From Trichosphaerium sp. ATCC 40318 (lineage: Eukaryota > Discosea > Flabellinia > Trichosidae): DNA of 56,491 nucleotides. The stretch is from positions 1-56,491 of the forward strand of contig JALMLS010000003.1 of the NCBI GenBank assembly GCA_038496445.1. The letters run 5' to 3'. Position numbers and translations under genes: made by a program. Shown here piece after piece: positions 10,832-21,681 of the stretch. The notes under the pieces were generated by a model. That model was not told the origin of the DNA, did no database searches, and worked only from the letters and a program-made list of their open reading frames with translations. The first letter of the stretch is position 1. Each line of letters starts with the position of its first letter.

Positions 10832-12468
10832 TGTTTGTGTAAACTAAGTATTCGTTTTCTGTTAACAGCATTTTAAAGGTTGTTTTGTGTTGACTTTTTG
10901 TCAGCTTTTTTTTCTTATTTTTTTCAGGAAATAGTGCTGTTGTAAAATTCATATCACCACGACCTCACGATACTAACTTTTTAAGCATAGTTTGCTGGAT
11001 TTGTTGGATATGATGGTAGGCAACTTGTCTACCTTCTCCAAATCAGAACGGTTCGTATTCTCTTGGTCTAGCAGTATTCTTTGCAAACGACAACTATGAC
11101 CTTAAAACAAAGCATCGCAAAGGTTGATAAAGAAGTCCGTCACAAAGAATAATATCCCATTATCCAAGTAAGTGGCAATCATCATACAGTTGTATTGTTG
11201 AATCCTGTAAAGGGTGCTTACTATCTACATCGAAACGTAGTCTTATAATTGGTAATGGATATCTCAGCAGGATACACATATGCTTATGGAAGAAAGATGA
11301 ATATACCTTCCCATGCACTTACCATGTACTTGTATATTGTTATCATTAGGATGTTTTTATCTGTCAAATGTAATTGAGAACGATGTAGGTGGTGAATATT
11401 GAGAACTCAAAATGCCTTAAGTAAACTATTAACCAAGAAAACGAGGAAGATGTGATCAACGAACTATAAGCCAGATGCTACTGAGCTTATTAAATGGGTA
11501 GAATAGAATAAAGCGAAGCTCTAGATATAAGTTAGTACATTAACAAAGTTCCTTATGCCATGCTTTTAGGTGTTGTATGTGCACTGCCTGTACGTTTTGA
11601 GCAATTTTTTTTGAGAAAAGCGTTATCATTTACTTGCTTAGGTGCATACCTTATAGAGAAGTAACTGAAGCTTTTAGCAACTATAGCCCAAGAGATTTGT
11701 ATGCGCCAAGCTTTTCACTGTTGGATACAAACAAGTCGACACCATACCAGCAAACACGAACACTCAGAGAAGCTGTAACAAAACCAATTGGATGTAGAGT
11801 AATTTGCGTACACTTGTCAGTGTTTACGCTAATTTAGTAACTTAAGGCTCGACACGTGGTTCTATTTTAAGTTCTACCTTCATTTGTATTCCCGATTCAG
11901 TTATAAGTCTTATTTCTTGTACTGCTTGGTTGCGGATATGCCGTTGAAAAGCGTTGCTTATCCAAATGCAATTTCAGTTGCTTGAGCTCTTCAGGTATAA
12001 GACCAAAAGGTCATAGTAAATGACAAATAGTTGACCAGCTACTGATTCCTATAATTCCGGAGCTCTACAAGCCAACAATGTATCTCTGTACATTTTTATG
12101 CCAGCTCTTTATTCACATTGAAGGCTTCCGTTTTCTTTGTACCTACGAACCATGTGCTCTTCACATTCATACTCATCTAAAGCGTATAGTAAACCTTGGG
12201 TTATCCGACGTCTTATTGTTCCCCACAACCTACATTCCCCTTTTTGAATCCTGTTTCTAGCATTATACAATTGGTCGAGTGTTGATGTTTCTGTGGCTTA
12301 TAACAGCTTATATACATAGTTCTTGTTAATAAGTATGGTACATATACTAAAAGAAGGTTGTTGCTGAGATTCATTTAGAAGATGCAAAAGGTTGTAGTGC
12401 TTGTACAGCTTTCCTTAGTTTACAGCCACTGTTTTTGTTGAGCACTTTGCAACGCTATATTCCTCTTC
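10832..12468. other. Gene-poor region with no intact CDS
   Basis: About 1.6 kb with stops in all frames. A weakly coding-like patch at 11040-11300 (SLGLAVFFANDNYD and LIIGNGY in different frames) could be remains of a decayed gene, but I cannot assign a family. No RNA gene or repeat is seen before the inverted-repeat arm at 12469. Confidence 0.4.
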
Positions 12469-12520
12469 ACCAGGGCCACTTGAACCCAAATCAAGTATTT
12501 TACCACTTAACTACAAGGCC
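12469..12520 (-). pseudogene. 3'-truncated tRNA-Pro copy
   Basis: On the minus strand this is the first 52 nt of the tRNA-Pro found intact at 15507-15577. Homology ends after CCTGGT in the T-arm, so the T-loop, the 3' half of the T-stem and the acceptor 3' strand are missing. It cannot fold as a tRNA. Confidence 0.85.
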
Positions 12521-12691
12521 CCGAACTTGTTTTCTTAGGGAATGCCAAACAACTTTGTTACAGAAAATCTATCACCAAAATCGAATTGTCAGATGCCTAC
12601 GTACTTGAAATCGCCTGTATCCGCTGTAATTAACTATACCATAATATATTTCAACGTAATTATCACGAAATATAGGAGTTACGGTTCATAC
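12469..12691. repeat. Left arm of 223-bp inverted repeat
   Basis: This segment is the reverse complement of 15336-15558 with only a handful of substitutions and no indels (paired positions sum to 28027 throughout). Its outer end lies inside the T-arm of a tRNA-Pro copy; its inner end is at 12691. The two arms enclose 2644 bp. Confidence 0.93.
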
Positions 12692-13460
12692 TATAAGGCT
12701 GTAACCAATAAACAGCAAGACAAGCAGCTGAGAGACGGAGGTTGGACATCCACAATGTGTTGAACAAATCAAGCTTTAAATCTTGTTCATAATGTCCCTA
12801 CAAATACCGTACATCAAGGATATGATTGTGTTTTTAAATTACAAGAACATACTGTCGTCGGAATCAACAAACTATGTTTTCTTAAATTTTGACACTCTTA
12901 CATAAAAGAACTTTGTAAAGTTTGCATTGAAGGCATTGTATCTTCCTTTTCAAAGATTTAGATGGCTTTTAAAAAGTGGATCTTTGTCAGATACTTTCTA
13001 AATAGGCATTCCATCTATCGCTAACACAGTGACGTTGGTGCAGCAATACTTATAGTTACATCATTTGTTTTGACATTGGCTTTAATATCAGGGTCTATAT
13101 TTTGTTTTGCTGTTGACTAGTGATTGTAAATAAACGGCTCTATTAAACAACTTAGTTGTAATACTTGCAACTGTGTACTTTCGGCACTAAAGTGATGCAA
13201 AAGCAAGAGCGTGCAAGTTAACACCTACGTGCAGTGTATTTTACCTTCACAAGTCGAGATGTTGCCGAAAGAGTCAAGCCGAGCTGAGCCAAAAATTTCA
13301 TAACACTACTTTACCATTCAAGGCCCAATAATACAGTACATAATAAACCACCCTCATAGTAAGTAGTATCAAATAAGGAGCTTACATATTTGATAGGACA
13401 AGTAGAAACAGGATTGTGAGGCGCGACATGCTACTTTCAACCTGGAATCTTTGAATACTA
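12692..13460. other. Spacer inside the inverted repeat, no intact CDS
   Basis: No intact gene is visible. It includes the inverted copy (13120-13140) of the 21-bp sequence at 4482-4502. Confidence 0.4.
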
Positions 13461-14343
13461 GTGTTGCAACACCTCATAACACAGAGTTTAAAGAACACAA
13501 CATTTTTTGTGGATATGCCAGCAAGTGAGAATGAACTCGTACATAGTCGACTGTTGTTTATGGTCTACAGTTGCATGACTGTTCATGGATTGTATACATC
13601 GAGACTGTTTTTACATCACCTTGCCAAAGCCAGTTGTCCTCTGGCAGACAAGAAGGAACACATGCTCTTTACAACAGTCACACTAAGTAAGTTCCAATTA
13701 ATGAATGGTATAACTGTTGTACTGATACAACGTGGAACTGTTGTTGCAACATATATCAGTGGTATCTACGGCTTTGATGAAACAGATGGTCTATTACCCG
13801 ACTTGATGTACACCATCTGTGCTCAAGTTCCAGCAAATACAGACCCAACAGCCACTGGAGCTGGTACGGACGACACCATTGACTCTGATGGTGACGAACG
13901 TATGGTCGATATTGGAGGTGGCATGGCTGAACGTGTATCTGCGTTGACTTGTACGTTTCTGCTTTGCACCATCTTTTCTCTGTTAACACATGCTTCCTGT
14001 TCTTTAGACCTCACCTTCAATCAACATGATGAATATTTACTATGATTTCAGATTTGTACGTTTAACTGTCAATATCAGAGACTTTGTTTTCTTTGACTTG
14101 GACAGTGATAACACTCAAAGCATGCCTTCAACTTTTACTTTGTTATTTGAGTAAGTACTTACCATTGTATTTTAAGGTGCTGGAGATATGCCTGTTGTAA
14201 GCAGAGATGTGTCGATCACAGACACAGGCAACGGCATGGTTATCGATAGAGAAACCACAGACAACATGAGCATGTACTTTTTCGATACAGCTGATGGTGT
14301 TATGCCTTCAACTCAGTACACGATCTGTGTTGTCGTTTTTTAA
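13461..14343 (+). pseudogene. Fragment of a gene with repeated extracellular-type modules
   Basis: Exon-like blocks carry at least two copies of one module. Copy A (about 13697-13960) reads ITVVLIQRGTVVATY...GFDETDGLLPDLMYTICAQV and then GAGTDD...DIGGGMAER. Copy B (14178-14343) reads GAGDMPVVS...GNGMVID...MYFFDTADGVMPSTQYTICVVVF before a stop. A third partial copy at 14080-14150 has FFDLDSDNTQSMPSTFTL. The shared signature is an acidic D-T-x-D-G-x-[LM]-P loop followed by YTIC. Plausible introns are 13950-14006 (GTACGT donor) and 14152-14177, but the frames do not all join, so I treat the locus as incomplete or decayed. It lies wholly between the arms of the inverted repeat. No known family is recognised. 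Confidence 0.45.
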
Positions 14344-15335
14344 AATGTTATGTATAATTCAGTTTGATGGAGGTTTGGCTACATTAAAATAGTTGTTTCC
14401 AGATCAAACAGTTTCTCTGGCAAAGACGATAGCGTTGTGGAAGTCTCACCAATGCCGAAGAGCCATCATTGGCCTTGAAGATGTACCAAATGTGTGACAC
14501 CATTAACACGTGGTTCTAGGTTCGGATTGATCAAAAAATTGAATCCGCAATCTTATCTTTTAAAGACAGGTTACCCAACCGACTATTGAGTAATGGTTAC
14601 GAGAATGGAATGAATTTGAGAGTGGAACAAAATCAAGATAGCACGTGCTACTAAAACTTCTTTATTTTGGCTAATTGTCGAAGCCAAAGCTTCTATAAGG
14701 AAGTCTAGCTTACAGCTACGCCAAAAGGCAGTCAAGACCACTTCCTTACACTTCAACTGACTCAAAAACGAACTCCTTTTTGTTTATTATCGTTCGCGAC
14801 TGTACATAGTGCATTCAAAGAAAACCAGTGGCTTTTATCTCTCATTTTCTTGAGCGTACTGGACGCTGATTGGATGAACGTAACAGCTCCCAAATTTATT
14901 CAGTTGGAATACTTGTCTAAACTGCAATCGTGGTTGATTGCAGCGTTACAGCAGGTGGTAGTGTCGTTAGTTCCATACAAAAAAATGCAAATCTCACCAA
15001 GAAATTGCACAACTTACTGGAAGCGTTTGAAAATCTTCATTTTAGCATCGCAACGCGTAGGTATTGCTGTATGTACAATGTTTCAATTTTTTTTCAACAA
15101 AACAAGCATTTACACTTTCAAACTCTGCTACGTCTTTTAAATGTACATATTTAAGCCTAGAGCTTGTGTGGAATCAACGTGTGGCGCTTGTGGTAGATTA
15201 GCCTTGACTTTTTTTTGGTTCACAATTAAATAGCTTTTTAATTCAATATAGCGTGTGGGGTGTCTTCATTTATTATAAAAGTACGTTATTAATAATATTT
15301 AACGCAAATTAGCGTTTTTGTAGGAAAAAAAAGTT
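14344..15335. other. Spacer inside the inverted repeat, no intact CDS
   Basis: About 1 kb between the module fragment and the right repeat arm. Short open stretches (for example 14850-15140) show no family resemblance, and I see no RNA gene. Confidence 0.4.
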
Positions 15336-15558
15336 GTATGAACCGTAACTCCTATATTTCGTGATAATTACGTTGAAATATATTATGGTATAGTTAATTA
15401 CAGCGGATACAGGCGATTTCAAGTACGTAGGCATCTGACAATTCGATTTTGGTGATAGATTTTTTGTAACAAAGTTGTGTGGCATAACCTAAGAAAACAA
15501 GTTCGGGGCCTTGTAGTTAAGTGGTAAAATACTTGATTTGGGTTCAAGTGGCCCTGGT
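15336..15558. repeat. Right arm of 223-bp inverted repeat
   Basis: Reverse complement of 12469-12691. Its outer end falls inside the intact tRNA-Pro gene: homology to the left arm stops in the T-arm at 15558, whereas the tRNA itself continues to 15577. Confidence 0.93.
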
Positions 15559-15577
15559 TCGATTCCAGGCAAGGCCC
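15507..15577 (+). tRNA. tRNA-Pro (anticodon TGG)
   Basis: The 71-nt gene folds as a cloverleaf. The acceptor stem pairs GGCCTTG with CAAGGCC and leaves discriminator C73, as in eukaryotic tRNA-Pro. The D-loop is AGTGGTA, the anticodon stem pairs CTTGA with TCAAG around loop TTTGGGT (anticodon TGG, G37), and the T-arm is CCTGG-TTCGATT-CCAGG. There is no intron and no encoded CCA. Confidence 0.92.
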
Positions 15578-17786
15578 AATACCTTTTTGGCGACGTTTTA
15601 TGCATGGTAGGGATCTGGAGAATGCTAGAAATCGAAAAACTGGCGACTTTATTATGTTTTTTTAGCGTGCAACTGTACAAAAATTTCGCTTTGACACCAA
15701 TAACAACTTTTTCGCCAATGTTAGCCCCTTGCAGCGGTAGACTAGGGTGGTACTTATCGTGCTGTACGATGACATTAACGCAGGTGGCTGTTTGTTTGAG
15801 AAAATCCTTAATAAAAAGTTTATGCAAAAAAATATGTATGAGTGAATTCTTGGTTTTTTCGTTTTATTTCGTTTCATCAACCACAGCCTCTTATTTGTGT
15901 TGTATGCAGTAGAGCACTAACTGGATGTGCTAATCAATATACACGTTTTTGAGTGTAGGAATTGTCCCCGATTATCGACAAAAAAGAATATCGATAGTCA
16001 CGTTATTCAGTTTGTTACTCATAACCTGAATAGTTTCCATGCCTAATATTTGAAAAAATGGATGCTACCAGGTGTTACAATGTATTTGTTGCTTATTACA
16101 ATGTACTGAATGCTCATAGTGATGAGCAAGAATCAGCAAAAGAATGAGATTATCCAGGTCAATTATGTAATAAAAGCAAACAACATCGATTAGCGAGCTA
16201 AGTTCTCGTAATGGTCATTTCTACATGTACAAATAGTCACGTTCAGTTTGGTGAGTATTTGTGTTGCAGAAACAATGTTAACTACAATTTTGTTTAAGGA
16301 CAATTACAAACCTCAGAAGTGTATCAAATGACACCGCTTATTACATACAATGCGTTTTTGATAGTTGCGATAGCTTCCGGTTTAATAATCACGTGGAATT
16401 GGTAAATACGCTCTGATGGCATATGCCCAGTTTTTTACAGGCCTTTTTGGGTCTTACAGCACAGAAACTTCATACCTGATAATATTGCGCTTCCAATGCG
16501 ACGGAGAAGTACAACGTGGTTGTCTAGTTCACTTGTGTGATGTTCTCCGGGTTGTGTTACTATACAAGGAGCTTGTTTCGAGGTGATTCGGAGAAGTGAA
16601 TTGTGTACTGTGGCAATTTGTCGAAAAAGGGTCGCACCTTGTCCCAAGCTTGGTTTATCCCGCATCTTTTGGAAGATCAATGTCAGCGTTGGAAATAATG
16701 GAACAGTTCATAGATGTTGAGGCCTGTATAAAGCCATTATTGATAAGTGTGATTAGTACCTGTAGCATACCCGTCACAACCTTTTATGGCTCAGTGGGGC
16801 GGAGTCCTACATTGCCAAAAAAACGTTTTTTACACTGATTTTTTGTTACCACATTAAACCGTATGACCTTAACAGCTACGCGATTTCACAGACACGTGCT
16901 TTTTCCACATAGCTTCCAAATTAAGCAGTAACCATTTTTTCATTACTTGTGTGAAAAATTATTCATGTTCCTTTCATCACGGCACATGGCACCTATCTAT
17001 GAATTTTATAAGCTGTCCAGTTTTTGGGGAAAAAAAGTAACTTGTAAGTGTTATTTTTGGGTTTTTTTTTGCTAACAAGTTTTTTTTTTGTGTTTACCGT
17101 AAACATTATTGTTAGATGTTTTTTCCTAAATTCTGTTGTGCAATAACTTTTTAAACCACACAATATCATTACATACATGCTTAGTTAGGGAGGCCCATAT
17201 TGGATAAATCTCCACCTTAACATGTTGTTTACGAATTTTACTCAAAAAATACGAGTTATTCGCAGGTTTATTGCTTAAGGGTCTTCACTACAAACTCAAC
17301 GAAGAGATATACATGGTATCTTTCTTTAATGTAGTTTTGTTTGCGCGAAATTTCAACAAGCTTTATGCAGGAAAATTAAGTAGCACTTTAATGCATTATA
17401 TTACCATCTGCATCAATATGATAGTAGTATATACTACCCCTTCCCCTTTGTGGGGAATGCAAATCGTTGTTGTGGTTTCTTGTTGGGATTTGATTAGATT
17501 ACTGGTTAGCGGAAAACCATACTTTGCATTCAATATGTTGTGTACCATCATGTGTTGGTCACGTCACTTTATATCTTTAGACTATGTTAACAATTCTCGA
17601 CTGGAGTGAAATATCTGCGTTTATTAATGTTTACAATGCTCCAATTATGCTAGGTTTGCGAGAATCATCCTCGATCATCATAACAGATGCACGACCAGCA
17701 TGGTCTTTAGTACTGAAAAACTTTTCAGTATCAGGTTGTAAGACCTTACGCTTCCATAAACTATCCAAAAGAACCCAATAGTCGTT
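15578..17786. other. 2.2-kb region with no supported gene
   Basis: No exon set can be phased here. Open stretches at 15578-15912, 16596-16838 and 17271-17609 lack family motifs and show no phased splice sites. The longest (112 codons at 17271) has hydrophobic segments but also looks like AT-rich chance coding. I see no RNA gene, repeat array or element ends. Confidence 0.4.
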
Positions 17787-20700
17787 CTAATTATAATTAG
17801 TTTCAATCTGTTTTGTAGCTTCTCGTACATTTTCTTCAGCAACATGAGCGGCTGCGAAAGCATGAGCTTTTCCTGATTCAATATGGTTAAAGTATACTTG
17901 TTTAGTAGCAACTTTCTTAGCTACGAAAACATTAATTGCCTGAAGCACAATACAATAGAAAAAACGTACCTATGTCAACGAACATCTTTCTTGATGTTTC
18001 TTGATCTTGTCCTCGAGCATAACGATGGTAGAAACGATGAGGTACGTAATGTAATTCAGTAGATCCGGTATCCTTGTTCACGTGATATTGAAACTCTAGA
18101 AGAAACATGACTTGCTGTGGGCTTAATTCTTTGAATTTTTTCGTCAAGCTGCCTAAACAACATATGTTAGTGATTTCATCGTGTATAGTGCTTTAGTTGT
18201 ACTTGAGAATTCCTTTGGATCCGTGATATTATATATGTCATAGTAGCCCTTCAAATCAGTATTCTTAGAAGGCACAGAAACCTCCGAAGTATCTTTTTCC
18301 AAAGGAACATCGATATCTCCGTAAAAAGCACTTTTTGAGTTGGCTTTAATTATCTCAGTGATCTCTTTAGCATACTTGCTAACAAGCTTGTCGTATGTTA
18401 TTACGTTTTCTTTGGTGACATATTCACGTTGAAAGTACATGTTTGTAGCATGAATGAAGCAAGTATCAGATTTAGCCTTTGCAATCAGATTAATATGGTG
18501 TTCTTGCTCTCCAACAAAATAAAAATTGACGTACTTGAGGTTCATAGTAGAAGTCTGGAACACATCGTGAATTAATTATGGTTTCTACCATCTTGAGCTC
18601 TTCATCAAGTGTTTCATCTTCAATTTCATCAGACTCTGCTTCGAAATGTTCAATAAACTTCTTGAAAACAGCCTTCATTTTTGGAGATATCTGAAAAAAC
18701 ACAATTAGATTAACAGCAATCTCAAATCACGTGTACTTTAGTAATGCATTTTTTTTCCTTCACATCTTCTGGAAGTTTTACTGAAGAGAAGATACCAGTC
18801 TTCATATCCATACCGCTGTCAAAATTATTCATTTCGTCAACACACCATTGCTTCAACATAGTAACCATTCTTGTCAAAAGAACACCCTACAGCACTGCGC
18901 TTAGTCACAAAGAACTACTTCGAATAGTACCTTTCTAATTCCAGTGTTTTGATAGAATGTTCCTGGCTTTATAAATGATTCTGGCACGGAAGCAGTGTAC
19001 TTGTTAGCGCTTTTTTTGCCAGTCCTGTCTTCATAAGAAATCGAAAAGTTTAGAGGTGCATTTAAGTCGTTTGTTTTCATCTTAAGTAGCACTAAAATTG
19101 TTTAGAAGAGAGCCAATACTAATCCACTTTTGTTGTAATAACTATGTGCTATCGTACCTATACCACCTTTTGTTTGACCTTCGTCATCTGTAGGAGATGG
19201 AAATAGAGTACCGACGCTAATCAGACTTCCTACACAAAACAATAAGAAAAAAAAAGGAAACACAGACCTATCATACCAGTTGTTGAATTAGCTTCAGGAG
19301 AACCGTAAATCTCTTCTATTGTCCAAGGGCCTTTACAAAAGTACTTTTTAGTAAACTTATTGACGTGTTTGGACATACCTTTCTCTAAGTTGAGTTTCAA
19401 GTCAAAAACCAAAGGCGTAACCAAGTACTCAAACTCTTCGTCCAAAGTTTTATGGAAACTCTTCTCCGACTTAACAGACATGTAGTTTGCACCTCTATAA
19501 ACGGATTAACAACGAATATGATTCAAGACGGCAGGTAAAAAAATAGGGAAAAGCTTACTTGGACTTAGTAATAGCTACACCTAAAGTTGAACCACAATCA
19601 TATCCAACATGAATTAGAGAAGTATAAATATTCTTTTCTGATGCCGTCTTAATAAGCCCCAAAAGAGACTACATTATGTCCATTAGAAAACCAGACAACA
19701 CAAAACTAGAGATGTAAAAGCACATACTTGTGGGCTTGTATCACCAGCATTTGGCATGTCATCTGTAATAAAAATAACACGATTTTCATATAAAGCAGGA
19801 TCGCAGAGTTTGCAATTGTTCTCAAGCGTTTGGAAACCAGCTTTAAATCCTATTATGACGAAAGGTTAATCAGAGGTTTGAAGAACTCATTATACCTTTT
19901 GACATGTCTGTGGAGCCTCTTGTGTTAATTCTAAGAATTCCTTCATGAAGTTTGTTTAATTCGTTGCCTTCTGGAAGAGGTCCAAAAGGATGGAATAATT
20001 GCGTTTCATGATCAAACAAGATCAAACAAAAGTTATCTTCGCCATGCTTTAAGTGTCTTGTGAGACTGACAACACTAAAGAAATTAGGGTTGATTGAAAC
20101 AAAAAAGCTGAAGCTTTTCTTCTTACGCTTTATTGGCAATAGCCATCTTTGTCACATTTCCTCCCTGGAAGCTACTGTTCATAGAACCGCTAAAAAGGTT
20201 ATAAGTTTGGTGGTAGTACAATAAACAGAACAAACCTAATGTCTAAAACAACTACCAAGTTGAGCATTTTTCTTTTAAACTCAGCTTGGCTCTCGTTACT
20301 GTTTAAACCTACAGTCATGTAATGACAAGGTTCTCCGTTCAAAGGATCTATAGATTAATTAGATTATTGATTTAATACGACAAAGAAGTAAAGTAGAACA
20401 ACGTACCAGGTGATTGTGCAAACGCGAAAGTAGGAAAAAACAGCTCATCAGGTTTATCTTCTTCATCGTTTGCAGTATCAAAGAAGTACTTTTGGAATAC
20501 GCCCTATCACGTGCTTAGATCTATAAATATGTCTTCCGCACTATACGAAAAACAACCAATGCGTATCAAATACGTACCTCGTATGAGATGCTAGAGTGTT
20601 TAGGCAAAGTGTTATTTTTAATGCATTGAACAAAAGTTCCAAAGTCTCTTGCACCACCAACAGAAAATCCAATCGAAGGTGAAGGACCTCCCCTTAATCT

Positions 20701-21049
20701 AAGGACCATATGTAGAGTACTTTCCTAACATGAAGGGTCAGAGTTCTCAACTATTGCAGCGGTCTTTCTTTTTCGCTTTCAACAAAAAAGTCGTTACCTT
20801 TTGTATGTTGTAGTCTTGTGCTGAACGCCCATCCTCAAGCATTTTACCAGCAAATATCAACCGCTGCTGATCTGGTGGTATTCCTTGTTTGTTTTATTAG
20901 CACGGAGCTATTTTTAACAATCAAGCAGCTTAAACGCTGTACGAACCTTCTTTATCCTGTATTTTTTGTTTTATCTCATCTATTGAGTCGTTTGGGTCTA
21001 TTTCTACTGTAACCGTTTTACCAGTGAGTGTTTTAATGAATATCTGCAT
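17787..21049 (-). CDS. Ubiquitin-VWA domain fusion protein, 17 exons
   Basis: Seventeen exons, all phase-consistent, give 801 aa. Exons 1-3 (20947-21049, 20798-20883, 20578-20724) encode a full 76-residue ubiquitin from MQIFIK to LRLRGG. All seven lysines (6, 11, 27, 29, 33, 48, 63) and the L8/I44/V70 patch are kept, but about 16 residues differ from canonical ubiquitin. Without a break the chain runs on as [11 protein letters not shown] and into a von Willebrand factor A domain. Its MIDAS residues are visible: DISGSM at about 180-185 (split by an intron), the Thr of RGSTDM at about 257, and the Asp of VIFITDDMP near 300. The remaining 500 residues resemble C-terminal parts of cytosolic VWA proteins ([17 protein letters not shown]) and end in an Ala-rich helix. 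The residue after Gly76 is Pro. The start is the ubiquitin Met. Confidence 0.9.
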
Positions 21050-21681
21050 TGTTTCGTTTGTCACTATTGTTTTATGTTGTCTTAGTCGTTTAAATGTGAG
21101 TATTCTATTCTCCAAAGCACGTAAAGACTGTAACTTAAGCCAGCACTCCTTAACCGACTTCAGAAAAGGGAATACAGCACACGAAATGTCAGCTTGCACT
21201 GTCAGTAAGGAAAACGCGTATCTCAAATAGGTAGTGCAAAATTCGGTAGCACCAAACGTACCAAAACACAAACCGAAACTTCTGCTCATCGAATTACTTT
21301 CGTCGAATATTGGCCAACCCACATGGCTGACAATACGGCACTATTGGGCCACACGGCAATGTTCGATGTACAAAGCTTGAAGCTACCAATAGGAGTGTCA
21401 ATAAGATATAGTAAAGCTTTTTGGAGTATTTGAAACACATAGTTGATTTTAAAACTTTCATTCCTTCGATCTAAACTTTCGGTATAAGTTGAGCTCAAGC
21501 GTTGCCCACAAGTGATCTATTATGCTTACAGTTTGTAGATTGACTTATTTGTCAACTCTTTGTTTGAGATCTCTTGTTGTAGTACAATTGTTAAAAGAAA
21601 CTAATACACAAGTTTTAAAGTGGTATAAAAAATTGAATTAATACAAGGTTGGGTTTTTTCGTTCAGTACAGAGCTTCTTCG
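21050..21681. other. Intergenic region upstream of the ubiquitin-VWA gene
   Basis: This 632-bp stretch lies between the 3' end of the PX-SDR gene and the start of the ubiquitin-VWA gene, both on the minus strand. It should contain the promoter of the latter. No further gene is supported. Confidence 0.45.

Noticed and set aside
12542-12763. 73-codon ORF over the left inverted-repeat arm
   Set aside because: It starts inside the repeat, has no splice context, and the matching right arm does not preserve it as coding sequence.
13756-14020. Minus-strand ORFs inside the module fragment
   Set aside because: The plus strand carries the repeated YTIC module; the minus frames show no family pattern.
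20578-21049. Polyubiquitin gene or ubiquitin-ribosomal protein fusion
   Set aside because: Only one ubiquitin unit is present, and the extension is a VWA protein, not eL40 or eS31.
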